Assembly (NCBI GenBank): GCA_009809945.1
Contig: WTPW01000663.1
Coordinates: 151,051 to 215,050 of the forward strand
Length of the DNA stretch: 64,000 nt
Direction: 5' to 3'
Source of the DNA: Gigaspora margarita
Taxonomy: Eukaryota; Glomeromycota; Glomeromycetes; Diversisporales; Gigasporaceae
The notes under the pieces were generated by a model. The model was not told the DNA's origin. It was given only the letters and a program-made list of their open reading frames with translations, and made no database searches. The position numbers were made by a program, and so were the translations under genes. Numbering within the stretch: position 1 is the first letter of the stretch; each line of letters opens with the position of its first letter. Positions 45,800-57,877 of the stretch are shown here, piece by piece.

Positions 45800-48700
45800 A
45801 CTTATCTAGATTTGAATATGAAGTATAGAGTTAGTATTTGTGCTGTATTTGATCCATTGATAGAATCATATATCAATTTTTTTAAGAGCATGTCCAAGAG
45901 ATAGACATGAATTAGTATCTGTATCATGTAATTAATTAGGGAGACCACACCAACAACTGTAGGTGTAGTTAAGACTAGTACAGTTTGGTGATAGGGAATA
46001 AAAATTTGAAGGGATAGTAGATGAAGTTGGTATAGATAAAGTATTAAGTGCTAAAGTAGAGTGTTAAGAGTTTTCCATTGTGAAAGTGCAGTACAATATG
46101 GTTTCCAAAGTTGGTCATAGATGTTATCAAATATTTTAAGTAAAATTTTTATTGCAATATTGGAAGCAATTTTGTAAGAAGAGTAGCGAGATATAGTATT
46201 GATTAGAGAAATTGGAATAAAGCTATGAAAAGTAGTAGAAAAAGAGGGTGTGTTGAAAGAAGAACACCATGTTGGGTTTAGGCAGTTGTGGTTAAAAAGA
46301 TCTGTACGGAGCTGTTGGATTTGTAAAGCAGTTATATCTGGAATTTCAGAAAAAGCAAATTGTGTAATATTGTTTTGGATTATTTGGGTAATATTGTTGT
46401 AGTTTGCAATAAAGCCAGCAAAACTGGTTTTCTGATTGGCTACAAGAAATGCATCTTGTATGTTTAGAATATTAGGATTGAGTGAATTAATATAAAGTAA
46501 AGTAGGAAGCATATAGAGTAAGTTTTTAATTCAAAATGATTTAGATTGGCAGAGTTGAAAATTGGTATAATTATATGAGTGCTTGTGATTATTATTAAAA
46601 AAAGCTATGTGGCATTCCAATCTATTTGGGATGCTATAGGAATAATATGTTGGACTCTATTTTGTGAAGACTATATTGCAATAATGTGTGCATTGCAAAT
46701 ATTTTTGATACAGCAGCGGGTTGGTTGTTCAACATTAAATTGTTTGTATTGAAGAAAAAAGGATGGGTTGTAAATATTGTTAGGGAGAAATTCTAGGAGA
46801 GAAGAATTTGTATGTTCTTTTGCAAGTTTGTCAGCATAGTTGATGAGCTTATTATCACTATGTGCAAGAACTTTGTGAAGTATGATAGTATAGGAGTATA
46901 ATTGGATAAGATTAAAAAGAGTGTGCCAAATAGGCCAATAGTTGTATGAGTAAATTTTGTTAGCGTTGTGTGTAGAGTATAAAAGAGATTTGTATTTGGA
47001 TATAATAGATTGAGAATCTGTATATATATGAATGGTACTATTACGAGGGCATGTACAAATAGCTGATAGGATTGCAACCAGTTCAGCTTTGTATGATGAT
47101 GGCCAGTTTTGAATTTGTGTAGAAAATTGATGTATTATTTGGTTCTTAAAAACCTGAATCCAGGCAATGCCCATTGAGCATTGTGAGTTACCAAGGTTGA
47201 TAACAGATCCATTAGTATAGAAAGTAAATTCTGAAAGGTTAGAGTTAGTATTTGCTATTGTTTGTAGATTGTTTGATGCATTACAAGAAAAAAATATTTC
47301 TTCTATAGCTGATAAGGGTATTGATATGTAAGGCAGGGGGTATAGATAGAGAATGGCGTGATGATATAGAGAATATTAGCCAAGGTAATTGGCATTAAGT
47401 TTAAGCTTGGATTTTTGTGTATAGACTTTTCTGCCAAGAAATTTTGTAGATAGTGTTGCAGAAACATCAATTGTGCATAGGTTTTGGATTCTGTTAGAGN
47501 TGAGNGAGCAACCTGTACAAGGATAGCAGCAAATATCAGGTAATGGGTATAGTGAAGTATTGTTTTCATCAAATTCAAAAGTCCAGTGAGTAATAGAGAT
47601 AGTATTTGTTTGCTGGTCAAATCGTCATGCTTTTCCTATAATAATATTATGGTCTATATATGTAATGAGCCATGGTTTGGTTTTGACACTAAAGTGTTCA
47701 GTTATATAGAAAAGAGGATTAGTAGGAGAAAGCTGAAATGTAGATGAGAGTTGTCTAGTGGTATGATTAGTAATAATAATGTTTTCTAATGTAGTAAACC
47801 ATCCTGGTGTCTTTCCAGATATTAGAAAACCAATTCTTGAAGAGATGTGGTTCCATGCTAGTAATGTAGTATTGTCAAATGAAGTAAGTTGTTCAAGGAA
47901 TATAATATGTTTAGAACATATTTGGTGTTTAAAAGTTGGATAGAGAGGGTGAGAGCCAAGAATTTTTTCTAATGGGGTATATGGAAGATTGATTGTATAT
48001 GGTTGCAGTATATCTGAATGTGCATATATTGTAGAGTCAGGTGTCTTAATAATAGAATAATTTTAAAGGTAGTAGTGTTTTTGTTTATTTCATCAATTAT
48101 AGGGTTTGGGTGCATAAGTATATTAGTTGTTGACCACAGGTTATTTTGAAGTTGTTGTAGTCTAATGTGTGTGCTAATTCCTAATAGTTCTTTACTATTT
48201 AGTCAAAGTATAAAGTTAGAGATATGATGCTGTAGTTGAATGTCCCAAATATTTTTAATACCATAGATATTATGATTAAGTAATGTACTATTAGGGGTAG
48301 TTTTAGCTAGTTTAGCTTTGTGTTTAGCGACAGTAAGATATTTTGTAAGAATTTTGTTGCAGGTTGACTGTGATAAAACGATATTGTGGATTCTGTATTC
48401 GAGTATAGATATAATTACTGTGTTAATAATATAACTAGCTTGCTTGTCAGTAATTATTTTGGTATTGAGAGTGTTAGTAATCTCATATATTTCTTGGGTA
48501 ATTAGTTTTGTTTGGGGGTATGATTTGGTATTAGTGCTAAACTAGCAACCTAGAAACTTGAAAGGAGTATGTAGAGGTTTGGTTTGAATAGAGGAATTGA
48601 GAAAAGTAATTAGGGGTACTTGATTAGTATTGGAAACTAGTACTGATTTGTGAGGGTTGACTCTAATATTTGCCATTTGATAAAATGATGATACTGTTTG

Positions 48701-51700
48701 TAGAATTTGTTGCAGCTGCTGAAAGGATTGTGCAATCCATAAAGTATCATCCATATATGCTAGAACTGAAGTTGAAGCTTCAGTTTTATCAAATATAGGA
48801 GTGCAATAGTAGCTGTCCATGTAGTAGTACTTGTATAACCAGAGTATGTATTAAAAATTTTACTGATTAAAGGATCATAGTAAATATGCCAGAGTAGTGG
48901 GGTTATTGTTTCTTCCTGGTCTATTCCATCTTGTACTATATAGGATTGTGTGAGTCCAAGATTGGTAATAGCACAGTTTGATCGATCAGTAAGTAAATTA
49001 GAGATAATATTAACAAGTGATATAGGCATATTGAGTCGATAGAGTGCTTTTTTGAGTAAAGAAATATTAACAGAATCATAAGCTTTACTTATATCCTGAG
49101 AGAGGAGCCATATTCCCTTATAGTTGCAGTTGGCATCTTCAATAAAATTATTGAAAATATGGATAGGGTTATTGGTACTGTTACCAGATAGGGCAACATA
49201 GTTGTGTGGATTAAGAATGTTGTAAGATGAAAAAATATGGTTGAGGCAGTTAGTAAGAATTTTGGTATATAGTTTTTTAATATGCTCAATGAGGCTAATT
49301 GGACGTGTATTGTTAAGATTTTCATCAAATATAGATTTTTTGGAGATAGGAAAAATACAACCATCTTTTTATTGTTTTGGAATTTGTTGTAATGTAATGC
49401 ATCTATTAAGAAGGGCAGTAATTGCAGTAATTGTTTGTATTCCACAGTGCTTAAGCATTTCATAACTAATGCCTGAAGGACCACAGGCCTTGTTATTAGC
49501 AAATTGGTTGATAGTATTTATGACTTCATCTATAGAGATTTCAGTAAGTGCTGTATTGTACCAAGAAGATAGGATAATTGAAGAGGGGCTATATTTTGTT
49601 TCCCATTCATTTTCAAAGATTGTTTGGTTGTGTGATTGATGTGCAGTCCATTAGCAGAAGTGTAATTGAATATGTTGTTTAATACATGATGGATTAGTAA
49701 TAATATTGTCCTCTGTTTTGATATTATCAAAATATACTAGATCAGTATGTCTGTTAAGTATACTATTAATCATTTTAGTAGGTTGAGTGAGAATTTTTTC
49801 ACATCTGGTATTAATAGCAGAGTTGATATAATGTCGTAAGTGCTGTGAGTTTTCAAGATTCCTGGCATTGTATAAAGTTCTCCAGGCTATTTTAGTTTGC
49901 TAAAGCCACTGGAGAGGTTTTGGCTATTTAAGAGAGGTTGAGGAATATTGAAGTTATGTTTAGAGTTAATGTGTTGAATTTGTATATAAATGTTAGGTGA
50001 TAAAGGACTATGGTTAGAGAGTGCATATTTGGTTTGTTTCATTATACTTCCTAGATTTTGAAGATCTTTGTGGAGATCNNTAGNTTTAGNTNAGAAGGTG
50101 TGATNAAAATTANGAACTGTAAATTTNTTATTGGGTATTATTTGNAAAGCAGATNTAATAATACTAGTTTGAATTTTATGCCAAGTGTGTTCTAGTGATT
50201 CAGTAGTATTAATAGTGAGTGGGGTATTAAGGGATAGAATTTTGTTTTGGGTAAGAGAAGAAAATTCTTTTTACATATCATAGCTCATAGCTTTGTAGTT
50301 AAATACTCTATGTTTGCACTGGGTTTTATTTCGAAGTTTTGATGACAAAGCGAAAGGAAATGCCCAACTAGAGATTAGAATAAAATGATCACTCTGTGTA
50401 GATGTTAAAGGCTCCTGAAGAGTAAAGTCAATAAGATAAGGAATAATAGAATCATGTGCCTAAATGTAGTCTATACGGCTATAAAGGTTATTACATTGCC
50501 ATGTTTGTTGTAGCTTGTTAGTATGATCTGCAAGATCATACATATTATTGTTATGAAGATAGAATAGTAATTTGGATTTGGATGCTAATGAAATATTAGA
50601 GACATTGAAGTCACCAAGAGTAATAGGATGGAGATTAGCAGATAGTGCTTGTTGAATCCATGATATTACTTTTTCTTGAGTTTCGTTACGATAGTATTGG
50701 TTAGTAGAAGAAAGGTATACAGATATAATTCTGAATTTGAAGTCATGTTTAAAGAAGAGGTCAATCGCAACAGCTCCTCCAGGGTGGGTTATAACATTGT
50801 GAATATGTGATTTAAGTGAGTTGTTGATCATTAGTCCAGTACTTTCTGCAGAATTGTCCAAGCTAGACCAAAAATAAGTAAATTGTGGGTATTAAAAAAT
50901 TTTTTAGATTTGGAAGATAAAATTTTTGTTTCAGTTATGCTGATAATATGTAGATTGTTTTAAGGCAAAATTCTTCCCAAAGCTGTTTTTTAGTTAGCTT
51001 GTTATAGCCTTGTACATTATGTGTTGCAATATTAAGTTTTAGTGATGAAGGTATATCATTAGGAGTTAAATCTGGTATATTGTAGCCTTGTATATTGTGT
51101 GTTGAAAATAGATTATCAGGTATTGGAGGTATCATAGTCGATATATAAGATGATCTAGATGTTAAACTAGAGTGGTTTGATGTAGATAATTTGATTAGTA
51201 ACTTGTATTATATAAAATATTGATTAGGAGAGAGTATGATATGGTTAGGAAGAACTTCATCTTGGGTATTGAGATATATATGTGTTTCAAGAGTTGTAAT
51301 ATTAATAGAGATTTTGAATAATAGTGAAAATGAATTTTTGAGTAAATGTTGTATAAAGGATTTGAGTGTTTGTAAAGGTAACAAAAGTGGAAGATTATGT
51401 TTTTTAAAGAATTTGTTATAGCAAGGTTCTTCAAAAGAATAAGATGAATTTATAGTATTGAGGTTTGGAGATGTATATAGTTGTGAGTTAGGTATTGCAA
51501 ATAGAAGATTATCAGTAATTATTGGTTTTTGAAAATTGTTATTGGATGATTTAAGTTCTATATAGCAAAGGGATAGTAGATCTCCAAAAGAAGGGAATAT
51601 AAAGTGACCTAGTACAAGGTTTTCATATGGGAGATAAATATTTGCTTTAGTAAAAACATAATCAAATTGAGGATGTGGCTTAACAGAAATTTTGATATAT

Positions 51701-51744
51701 TGATCTGAATAAAACATAGGGTAATATTCTAGTATATATTGCAA
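45800..51744 (-). pseudogene. LINE ORF2: endonuclease, reverse transcriptase, RNase H (broken)
   Basis: The endonuclease starts near 51030 (IATHNVQGYN) with TLGDFN at about 50618-50601 and SRIDYI near 50463. The reverse transcriptase has QDGIDQEETITPLLW (about 48936-48890) and the catalytic AYMDD (48760-48746). RNase H has YTNGS (Asn codon at 47211-47213 instead of Asp), YKAEL, YTDSQS and AHSDN...AD. The Cys/His tail is near 45890-45970. The frame 51744-50935 upstream of the endonuclease is open except for TAA at 51208-51210, probably from CAA. Frameshifts occur between the pieces, for example near 50935 and within the reverse transcriptase. Together the domains are those of a fungal I/Tad-like LINE with RNase H; the exact clade needs a tree. 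Confidence 0.8.
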
Positions 51745-52773
51745 GAAAGAGCCAATAGTTTGTGGAGAAGGTAGAGTTTGTAGTCTATAGTAGTAGAGAA
51801 ATTTGTTGTAACATGTTGTTGGGTTATATATCTCAAGAGAGTTTAAATTAGGATTGTTATAGCCATCATTTAAGGAGTTTGTAGGTATTTCAATTTTTTC
51901 ATTATCAAATCTTTTATGAGTAGAGATTCATTATAAATTTCTAATATTGGATAGTTGTTAGAGTTGGTAGCAGTTAGTAGTAAAAAGGTTTTGAAGAAAA
52001 GTTGTACTTCAGAAGAAGATGAAGATATGGTATCTGAAGTATTGTTAATATCTTCTGTAGAGATGCTCGCCGTTTTAAGCTCGGTTCTTATAGCTGCGCA
52101 GGATACCATAGCCTGCCCTGTACATTGGGTCTGACTGTTATAAACCTGGTCCTCCGCGTAAATAGGCTTTTCTACCTGCCTACTTATATTATTCTCCTCT
52201 ATAAATGGCCTACCAAAAGTAGAGTATATTATTTTTATAGAGGCGGTAGCTGCATCTATGTTGTCTACAGAAGAGGTTATTGAAAAGAAGAGTTGGTTTG
52301 GTTGTTAGAAGTATTATTGTTTGTAGTATTAGAAGTGAAAAAGAGAGAGTTATCATTTGCTATAGGAGTTGTGTTTTGAAATAGCTAATAATGAATTCCT
52401 CTGCCTGAAGTAAGTATTTTCATTATATTTTTCTTTAATTTGTTTAATAGAAAATTTAGATTGATTTTGAATATCATAGAAAGTAATTACTCTGGCAAGT
52501 GTATATGGATTAATATTAGGAGTTACAAGAAATTCTAGTGCCTGTTTTAAATCCATGTCTTGAATTTTATCATTTATTGCAGCAGTATTAATGTAATTTT
52601 TAAGATAACAGTAGAAGTAGTATGTGTATCGTTCAATGGTCTCAGGTACATCATTTTCTTTTGCAAATTTTTTGCTATTTTTGTAGCAAGTTCTTTGAAT
52701 TTAGTAATAGGTGTAGGTTTGGTTCAAGATCTGGAAGGATCCAGGTCTTTTCAATAGGGTTTTCTGGTGCTAG

Positions 52774-53841
52774 TTATGAAGTGAAGGATTCTTTGAAGTA
52801 GTGTGATGAGAGAAATTTGATATTATGATCATCTTTAGGTATAGATAAAGTGCATTTGTCTTGATTACAGATATGTAAATAAAAGAGTGTTAGTTTATGT
52901 GATTCATTAGAATGTTGTTTAAGTGAGTTAATAGATAAAGGATTGTATGAGGTAGGTAGTAACTTTTTGCATTCTTCAAGTAATTTAAGGTATATTTGAT
53001 ATTTAATGTAATTTTGAGTTTTTTGCTTGTCTATATTATGGAATTGTGGTTTATATCTTTCAAAAAATGGTTCAAACCATTTGTTGAATATTTTAGTAAA
53101 GGGCTTAAGAGTGGGAATTTCAAAAGTAGTTTGAAAGTCAGTAGTTGGTATATTTAAGGTAATATGAATATTGAATCTACTATTACATTGTATATCATAA
53201 AGAGATGTATTAGATTTATCATATATAATTGTATAGTTAAGGGATGCCATAATTGGTTTTAAATCAAGATCTTCTATAAATTTGGAGTAGTCAATTGTTT
53301 GGTATTTGTCATATAGATAGAGATGTAAACGTGCAAGATTAATTGCAACTTTGTTTCTATTAGGGGTTGAATAAGATAGAATAGAATAATGTGAACGAAA
53401 GATCTTAGCATAATTTAGTTTTGTAAAAAGAGTAGTAGTAAAGTTTTTAAGTNAATTTTTNAGTNTATTANGGTATACTTGAAAAGGATAAGATATAGTT
53501 TTATCTAGAGAAGGATTGTGACTATTAATAAAATCAGTAAGAAATTCAGGTTTGTCATTAGCCATTTTGTTAAGTAGGTAGTTAAATGAATATTTCCATG
53601 GTTCTTTGTTGAAATTTTGTTTGGTTTTGTCTTGTAACTCATTTAATTTGATAGGTTGACCAGGTGTAAATTCTTTAAGATATGTTTTAATAAAAAAAAA
53701 GAGTTGTTGGGCAAGTTTGGTAGAGAGTTTGTCATATTGTTTCATTTCAGAAGTAATTGGAATGTTGGAAAACCAGTCAAATAAACTTGAAGAACTTTTA
53801 TCAGTATTTGATGTTTTTGGTTTTTTTTTAAATAGCTGCTT

Positions 53842-53875
<34 letters not shown>

Positions 53876-54438
53876 TGCTGTTATTGCTGTTGCCGTTGTT
53901 GCTATTGCTGTTGTTGCTGTTGCTGTTGTTGCTGTTGCTGTTGTTGCTGTTGCTGTTGTTGTTTCTCTATTTTAATTTGTTTGCTTCTTTGTACAAGTTT
54001 TCTAAAGAAGTTAAGCTTTTCTTCTTTTGTAAGCATGAAGCAATAATAGAAATGACAAAAGGAAAGTTGCTCTGGGTTTAGTTTTTTTTGAATAGGAGCT
54101 AATTTGAAATCTTGAGTAAGTTTAGCACATTCACGATGTAGTAAATGTCCTTTGAAAATACAACATTTAGTATAGTCTGGTGCATGTTGTTCATTTGAAG
54201 ATATTTTGACACAAGGAATATCCTTAGCATTGCATAAAAAGCAAGTATGAAAATGTTGAAAATGAGGAGTAATAGCTGTAGGAGCTGGATCTTTATAGTA
54301 ACTTGGAAATAATATTCTAGGCTGTGCATCTTTAAGATCAAGATTTTGGATTGCAGGTTGTTTAATAGGTGATTTAGGGAGAGTTTGTTTAATTTTGCTA
54401 AATTTTTTCTCAATGTTGACAATTGGAAAGGTATCCAT
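52774..54438 (-). pseudogene. LINE ORF1: Cys/His finger and poly-Gln protein
   Basis: One frame of 555 codons interrupted only by TAG (53902-53904) and TAA (53881-53883), both inside the poly-Gln tract and each one C-to-T step from CAG or CAA. Residues 66-133 hold CxxC (66, 69), CC (92-93), HxxHxxC (98, 101, 104) and CxxxxC (128, 133), a RING/PHD-like spacing. Poly-Gln follows from about residue 159 for about 40 residues. The C-terminal 330 residues have no recognised domain. Function is inferred from position: ORF1 proteins of LINEs bind the RNA. A cluster of ambiguous bases at 53452-53471 gives unknown residues. Confidence 0.7.
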
Positions 54439-54560
54439 AGGAATTGGTTGCTAAGAAGGAGTTTAGGTAGTAAGTTCAGTTGGAATAAGATAAAATTGAG
54501 AGGTAAAGCTAACATGATATTTTTTGCAAATACAAGTACTGATTGTTGGTTGAGTTGGTA

Positions 54561-55196
54561 CTAGAAAGTAATGATAGGTGTTCTTTACTTTGGTTTCACA
54601 GTCAGAGGGACTATAGTTAGATGGCATTACTTTAAGTATTGCTGCTTCTTTAATAAATACTCCAAAACAGTTCTTATATTTAGGATAATAGTAGTCAATA
54701 TCATAGGAATCAGGTCTTCACTATTAAGTGTAGGCATGTTGAGCTAAATACAATTGTAAATGTGGAAACAAATAGTTTATAAATAAAATAAAGTATTTCA
54801 AATTCAATAAATAGAATATTGTAATTGGGATTAACAAGAGCTTCACAAAGAGGTATAATTTGTTTTGTGTAATGTAATACCAAAAAGGTTGGTTTAGGTT
54901 ACACAAATCACGTGATATATTGGTCACGTGCTACAGTCACGTGCTACACAAATCATGTATTACACAAATTTGGCTAAATTACAAAGTTAGGTAACTTTGC
55001 TTAATATAGATTAATAAGGTTGCAAAAAAGTCAAATATTTGCTTTGTGTAAATTAATTAATAATTTGTGCAATTAATAACAAGATCTTTGTTAAATAAGT
55101 GCAGTGCGTTTTGGTTAAAAATAATTTTTTTATGAAAAAATAAATACATATAGAGGGTTTTGAGTTGAAATGATTTTTTATTATACAAATAGAATT
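54561..55196. other. AT-rich stretch, possibly LINE 5' region
   Basis: No domain. Three CACGTG/TCACGTG motifs at 54907-54942. It could be 5' UTR of the LINE or flanking DNA. Confidence 0.4.
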
Positions 55197-55548
55197 CATA
55201 TTATTTTACTGATAATCATTTTATCGTCAATTTAGTTTAAAGACAATTAATTTACAAGCTTATTTTACTGATAATTAATTCTTAAATACATTCATTTTTC
55301 AGATCTATTTCACAGATAGCTCATACTTTACTGACAAGTTTTCTATAAATTTCACTAACCTTACCTTAATTTTATACCAGCCCTAATGATAGTGATCTGA
55401 ATTATGTTGTAGGTAAAATAAGCTATATAAATTATTATTAAAATAGACTGCCAGGAAAATCAATTTGTCTGAGAATTAATCATTGGTAAAATAAGCTTGG
55501 CTGTAAACAATTGTCTGTAAATTAAGTTGTTAATGAAGTGATTGATAA
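55197..55548. mobile_element. palindromic MITE family P, decayed copy
   Basis: tttactgataatcattttat, cttattttactgataattaa and the mirrored ttaattattggtaaaataag resemble the arms at 15294-15608. The centre has ccagccctaatgatagtgat. CpG has been lost. The ends are approximate. Confidence 0.55.
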
Positions 55549-55561
55549 TGAAAAGAACTTT

Positions 55562-55592
<31 letters not shown>

Positions 55593-55599
55593 TATAAAT

Positions 55600-56935
55600 A
55601 TATGCAGGAGGCTTGATTTGCATTAGAAAGAATAAATATATGCAGAGGAGTTGATTAGTATTAGTATTAGAGAGAATAAATATGTGTAGAGAGGCTTTGA
55701 TTAATCAGAGAGAATAAATACACGTAGGGCTTTGATTAGCATCAGAGAGAATAAATAGCTTTGATAATTATTAGAGAGAATAAATATGTACAGAGAGGCT
55801 TTGATTAGTATTAGAGAGAATAAATATGCATAGGTGGTTTAATTATCATTTGAGAGAATAAATATGCAGGGTGCTTTGATTTGTATCAGAGAGAATAAAT
55901 ATGTGCAAGGGGGTTTTGATTTGTATCAGAGAGAATAAATATATGCAAGGGGTTTTGATTTGTATCAGAGAGAATAAATATGCATGGTGTTTTGATTAGC
56001 ATTAGGGAGAATAAATATGTATAGGTAGTTTTGATTAGCTTTAGAAAGAATAAATATGTATAGGGGCTTTAATTAGTATCAGAGAGAATCAACATGTGCA
56101 AGTGGCTTTTATTAGCATTAGTGAGAATAAATATGTATGGGGTTTGCTTAGAATTAGAGAGTGTAAATATGTGCGGGGTTTTGATTAGCATTAGAAGAAT
56201 AAATATGTGTAGGAGGATTTGATTAGTATTAGAGAGAATAAATATGTGCAGAGTGGTTTTTGATTAATCAGAATGAATAAATATGTGCAAGTGGCTTGAT
56301 TAGCATTAGAGTGAATAAATAGACATAGAGGAGTTGATTAGCATTAGAGAGAATAAATATGTGCAAGGTTTTGATTAGCATTAGAGAGAATAAATATGTG
56401 TAGGGTTTTAGAGAGAATAAATATATNCAGAGNGTTTTTATTAGCATTAGTGAGAATAAATATNTGTAGAGGGTTTTGATTAGCATTAGAGAATAAATAT
56501 GTATGGATTCTTTGATTAGTATTAGAGAGAATAAAGATATGCAANAATGCATTGATTAGCATTAGAAAACTAAATATGTGCAAGGGTTTTGATTAGCATT
56601 GGGGAGANAATAAATATNTGNGGGTTTGATTATCATTAGAGAGAATAAATATATGTGAGAAAGCTTTATAGTGCAGAGGGCTTCGATTACATCAGTGAGA
56701 ATAAATATGTGCAAGGTTCTTTGATTAGCATTAGAGAGAATNGATATGTGCAAGGTGAGTTTTGATTAGCATTAGNGAGAATAATTACATGCAGGANGGC
56801 TTNGATTAGCATTAGAGANAATAAANNTATGCAAAGGGCTTTGATTAGCAATAGAGAGAATAAATATGCATAGGGGCTTTTATTAACATTAGAGAGAATA
56901 AATATGCTCCAGAGATTTTGATTAGAGAATTTTTT
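55600..56935. repeat. ~40-bp minisatellite, about 33 units
   Basis: The unit is approximately gattagcattagagagaata, aatatgtgcagg, gggcttt. Runs of ambiguous bases at 56427-56827 show that the assembly is uncertain here. The long open frames on the minus strand (repeating ILSNANQ) follow from the repeat and are not called as genes. Confidence 0.9.
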
Positions 56936-57050
56936 ATTATAAAACAAATGCATGCAAGGGTTTTAATTAACGTTAAAATTTTTTTATTATATAAAAATAT
57001 ATTCTATATATGTATGTTATTTATTAATTTTTATAAATTTAAATCAATAA

Positions 57051-57198
57051 GGCCATACCAAGTTGATTTTTAGTTTAACATAACCCCCCTCTAATTTTTT
57101 AAATTTATATATAATTAATACATGTTATTAACCAATCAAATTGTTCAGCATTGGTTTTTTAAATTTTTAAATTTTTTTACAGCCAATAGAATTGCAGT

Positions 57199-57240
<42 letters not shown>

Positions 57241-57303
57241 CCCCCTCCCCCCTCCATAAAATATTTTATGTTATGTTAAACTAAAAATCTGCTTGGAATG
57301 GCC
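57051..57303. mobile_element. PIF/Harbinger-like MITE (GGCCATACCAAGTTGATTTT)
   Basis: GGCCATACCAAGTTGATTTT at the left and AAAATCTGCTTGGAATGGCC at the right, with an exact TAA duplication (57048-57050, 57304-57306). A TA dinucleotide run lies at about 57200-57236. Confidence 0.85.
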
Positions 57304-57390
57304 TAAATAACATATGTATACAAGTTTGGAATTGATATAGAAACCACAGCTAAAAATATTGTTATTAAACTATTAGTAATTTTATTATTA

Positions 57391-57809
57391 GACCAGACCA
57401 ATTTAATTCGGTGGTTTACATTACATCCTTCTCACAAAAGAGGGGGAGGGAGGGAGGGGTGGTTCATATAGTAGAATTTTAAAAAATTTTTTTTCAAATA
57501 AATTTTTTTCGATTTGTTCCGGGACTATAAAAAAATTTTCCGAAATATTCCGTAGTCCTATGTACAGTCAGACCTCTCTAAGTACGTGCACCCTCTCTAA
57601 GTGCATATCCTCTCTAAATGCATGCTTAAGTGCTGGCCCAAATATATACTTGACCTCTATAATGCACTTTTCTTAATATTCTCTAAATGCACATTATGAA
57701 AGTGTAGTTCCAAGGGCTTGCACTTAGAGAGGTCTGACTGTATATCTACCTAAATTTTTTTTACTATGAGGGGGGATAATGTAAACCACCAAATTAAATT
57801 GGTCTGGCC
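57391..57809. mobile_element. PIF/Harbinger-like MITE with nested mariner-like MITE
   Basis: GACCAGACCAATTTAATTCG at the left and AATTAAATTGGTCTGGCC at the right, with an exact TTA duplication (57388-57390, 57810-57812). Same family as 31391-31600 and 7139-7388. Split by 57565-57740. Confidence 0.85.
57565..57740. mobile_element. Tc1/mariner-like MITE (CAGTCAGACCTCTCTAAG), nested
   Basis: CAGTCAGACCTCTCTAAG and CTTAGAGAGGTCTGACTG are perfect inverted repeats flanked by TA (57563-57564, 57741-57742). The paralogous host MITE at 7139-7388 reads through the site (cctatgtatatttatctaaa in reverse). 176 bp. Confidence 0.9.
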
Positions 57810-57877
57810 TTACTTGTGTAAAACAGAAATTTCTGATCTATTGAAAGGCAGTATGTAAAATGATACATGTTTCAATA

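Larger units (their letters stand above)
45607..54560 (-). mobile_element. LINE retrotransposon, nearly full set of domains, decayed
   Basis: On the minus strand the order is ORF1 (zinc-finger plus poly-Gln), AP-like endonuclease, reverse transcriptase, RNase H, Cys/His tail, 3' UTR and an A-tail at 45607-45617. The 3' end (caataaagatagagac, then cctcaccttaacacc and A) matches the LINE at 1-2668. Several frameshifts and stops, and clusters of ambiguous bases at 47500-47506, 50079-50155 and 53452-53471. The 5' boundary is uncertain: ORF1 begins at 54438, but a possible target duplication lies much farther right, at 59039. Confidence 0.85.

Noticed and set aside
53717-54081. Poly-Cys and poly-Leu frames on the plus strand
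   Set aside because: They read the CAG/CAA repeat of the LINE ORF1 on the wrong strand.
1-54438. Reassigned stop codons (TAA/TAG as Gln) in this genome
   Set aside because: The LINE at 45.6-54.6 kb also has frameshifts, TGA occurs too, and the host genes use ordinary stops with none inside; decay is simpler.
55600-56935. CRISPR-like array
   Set aside because: Units are contiguous and degenerate with no unique spacers; eukaryotic minisatellite.
56268-56953. Minus-strand open frames repeating ILSNANQ
   Set aside because: Consequence of a ~40-bp minisatellite lacking minus-strand stops; different frames overlap and none is favoured.
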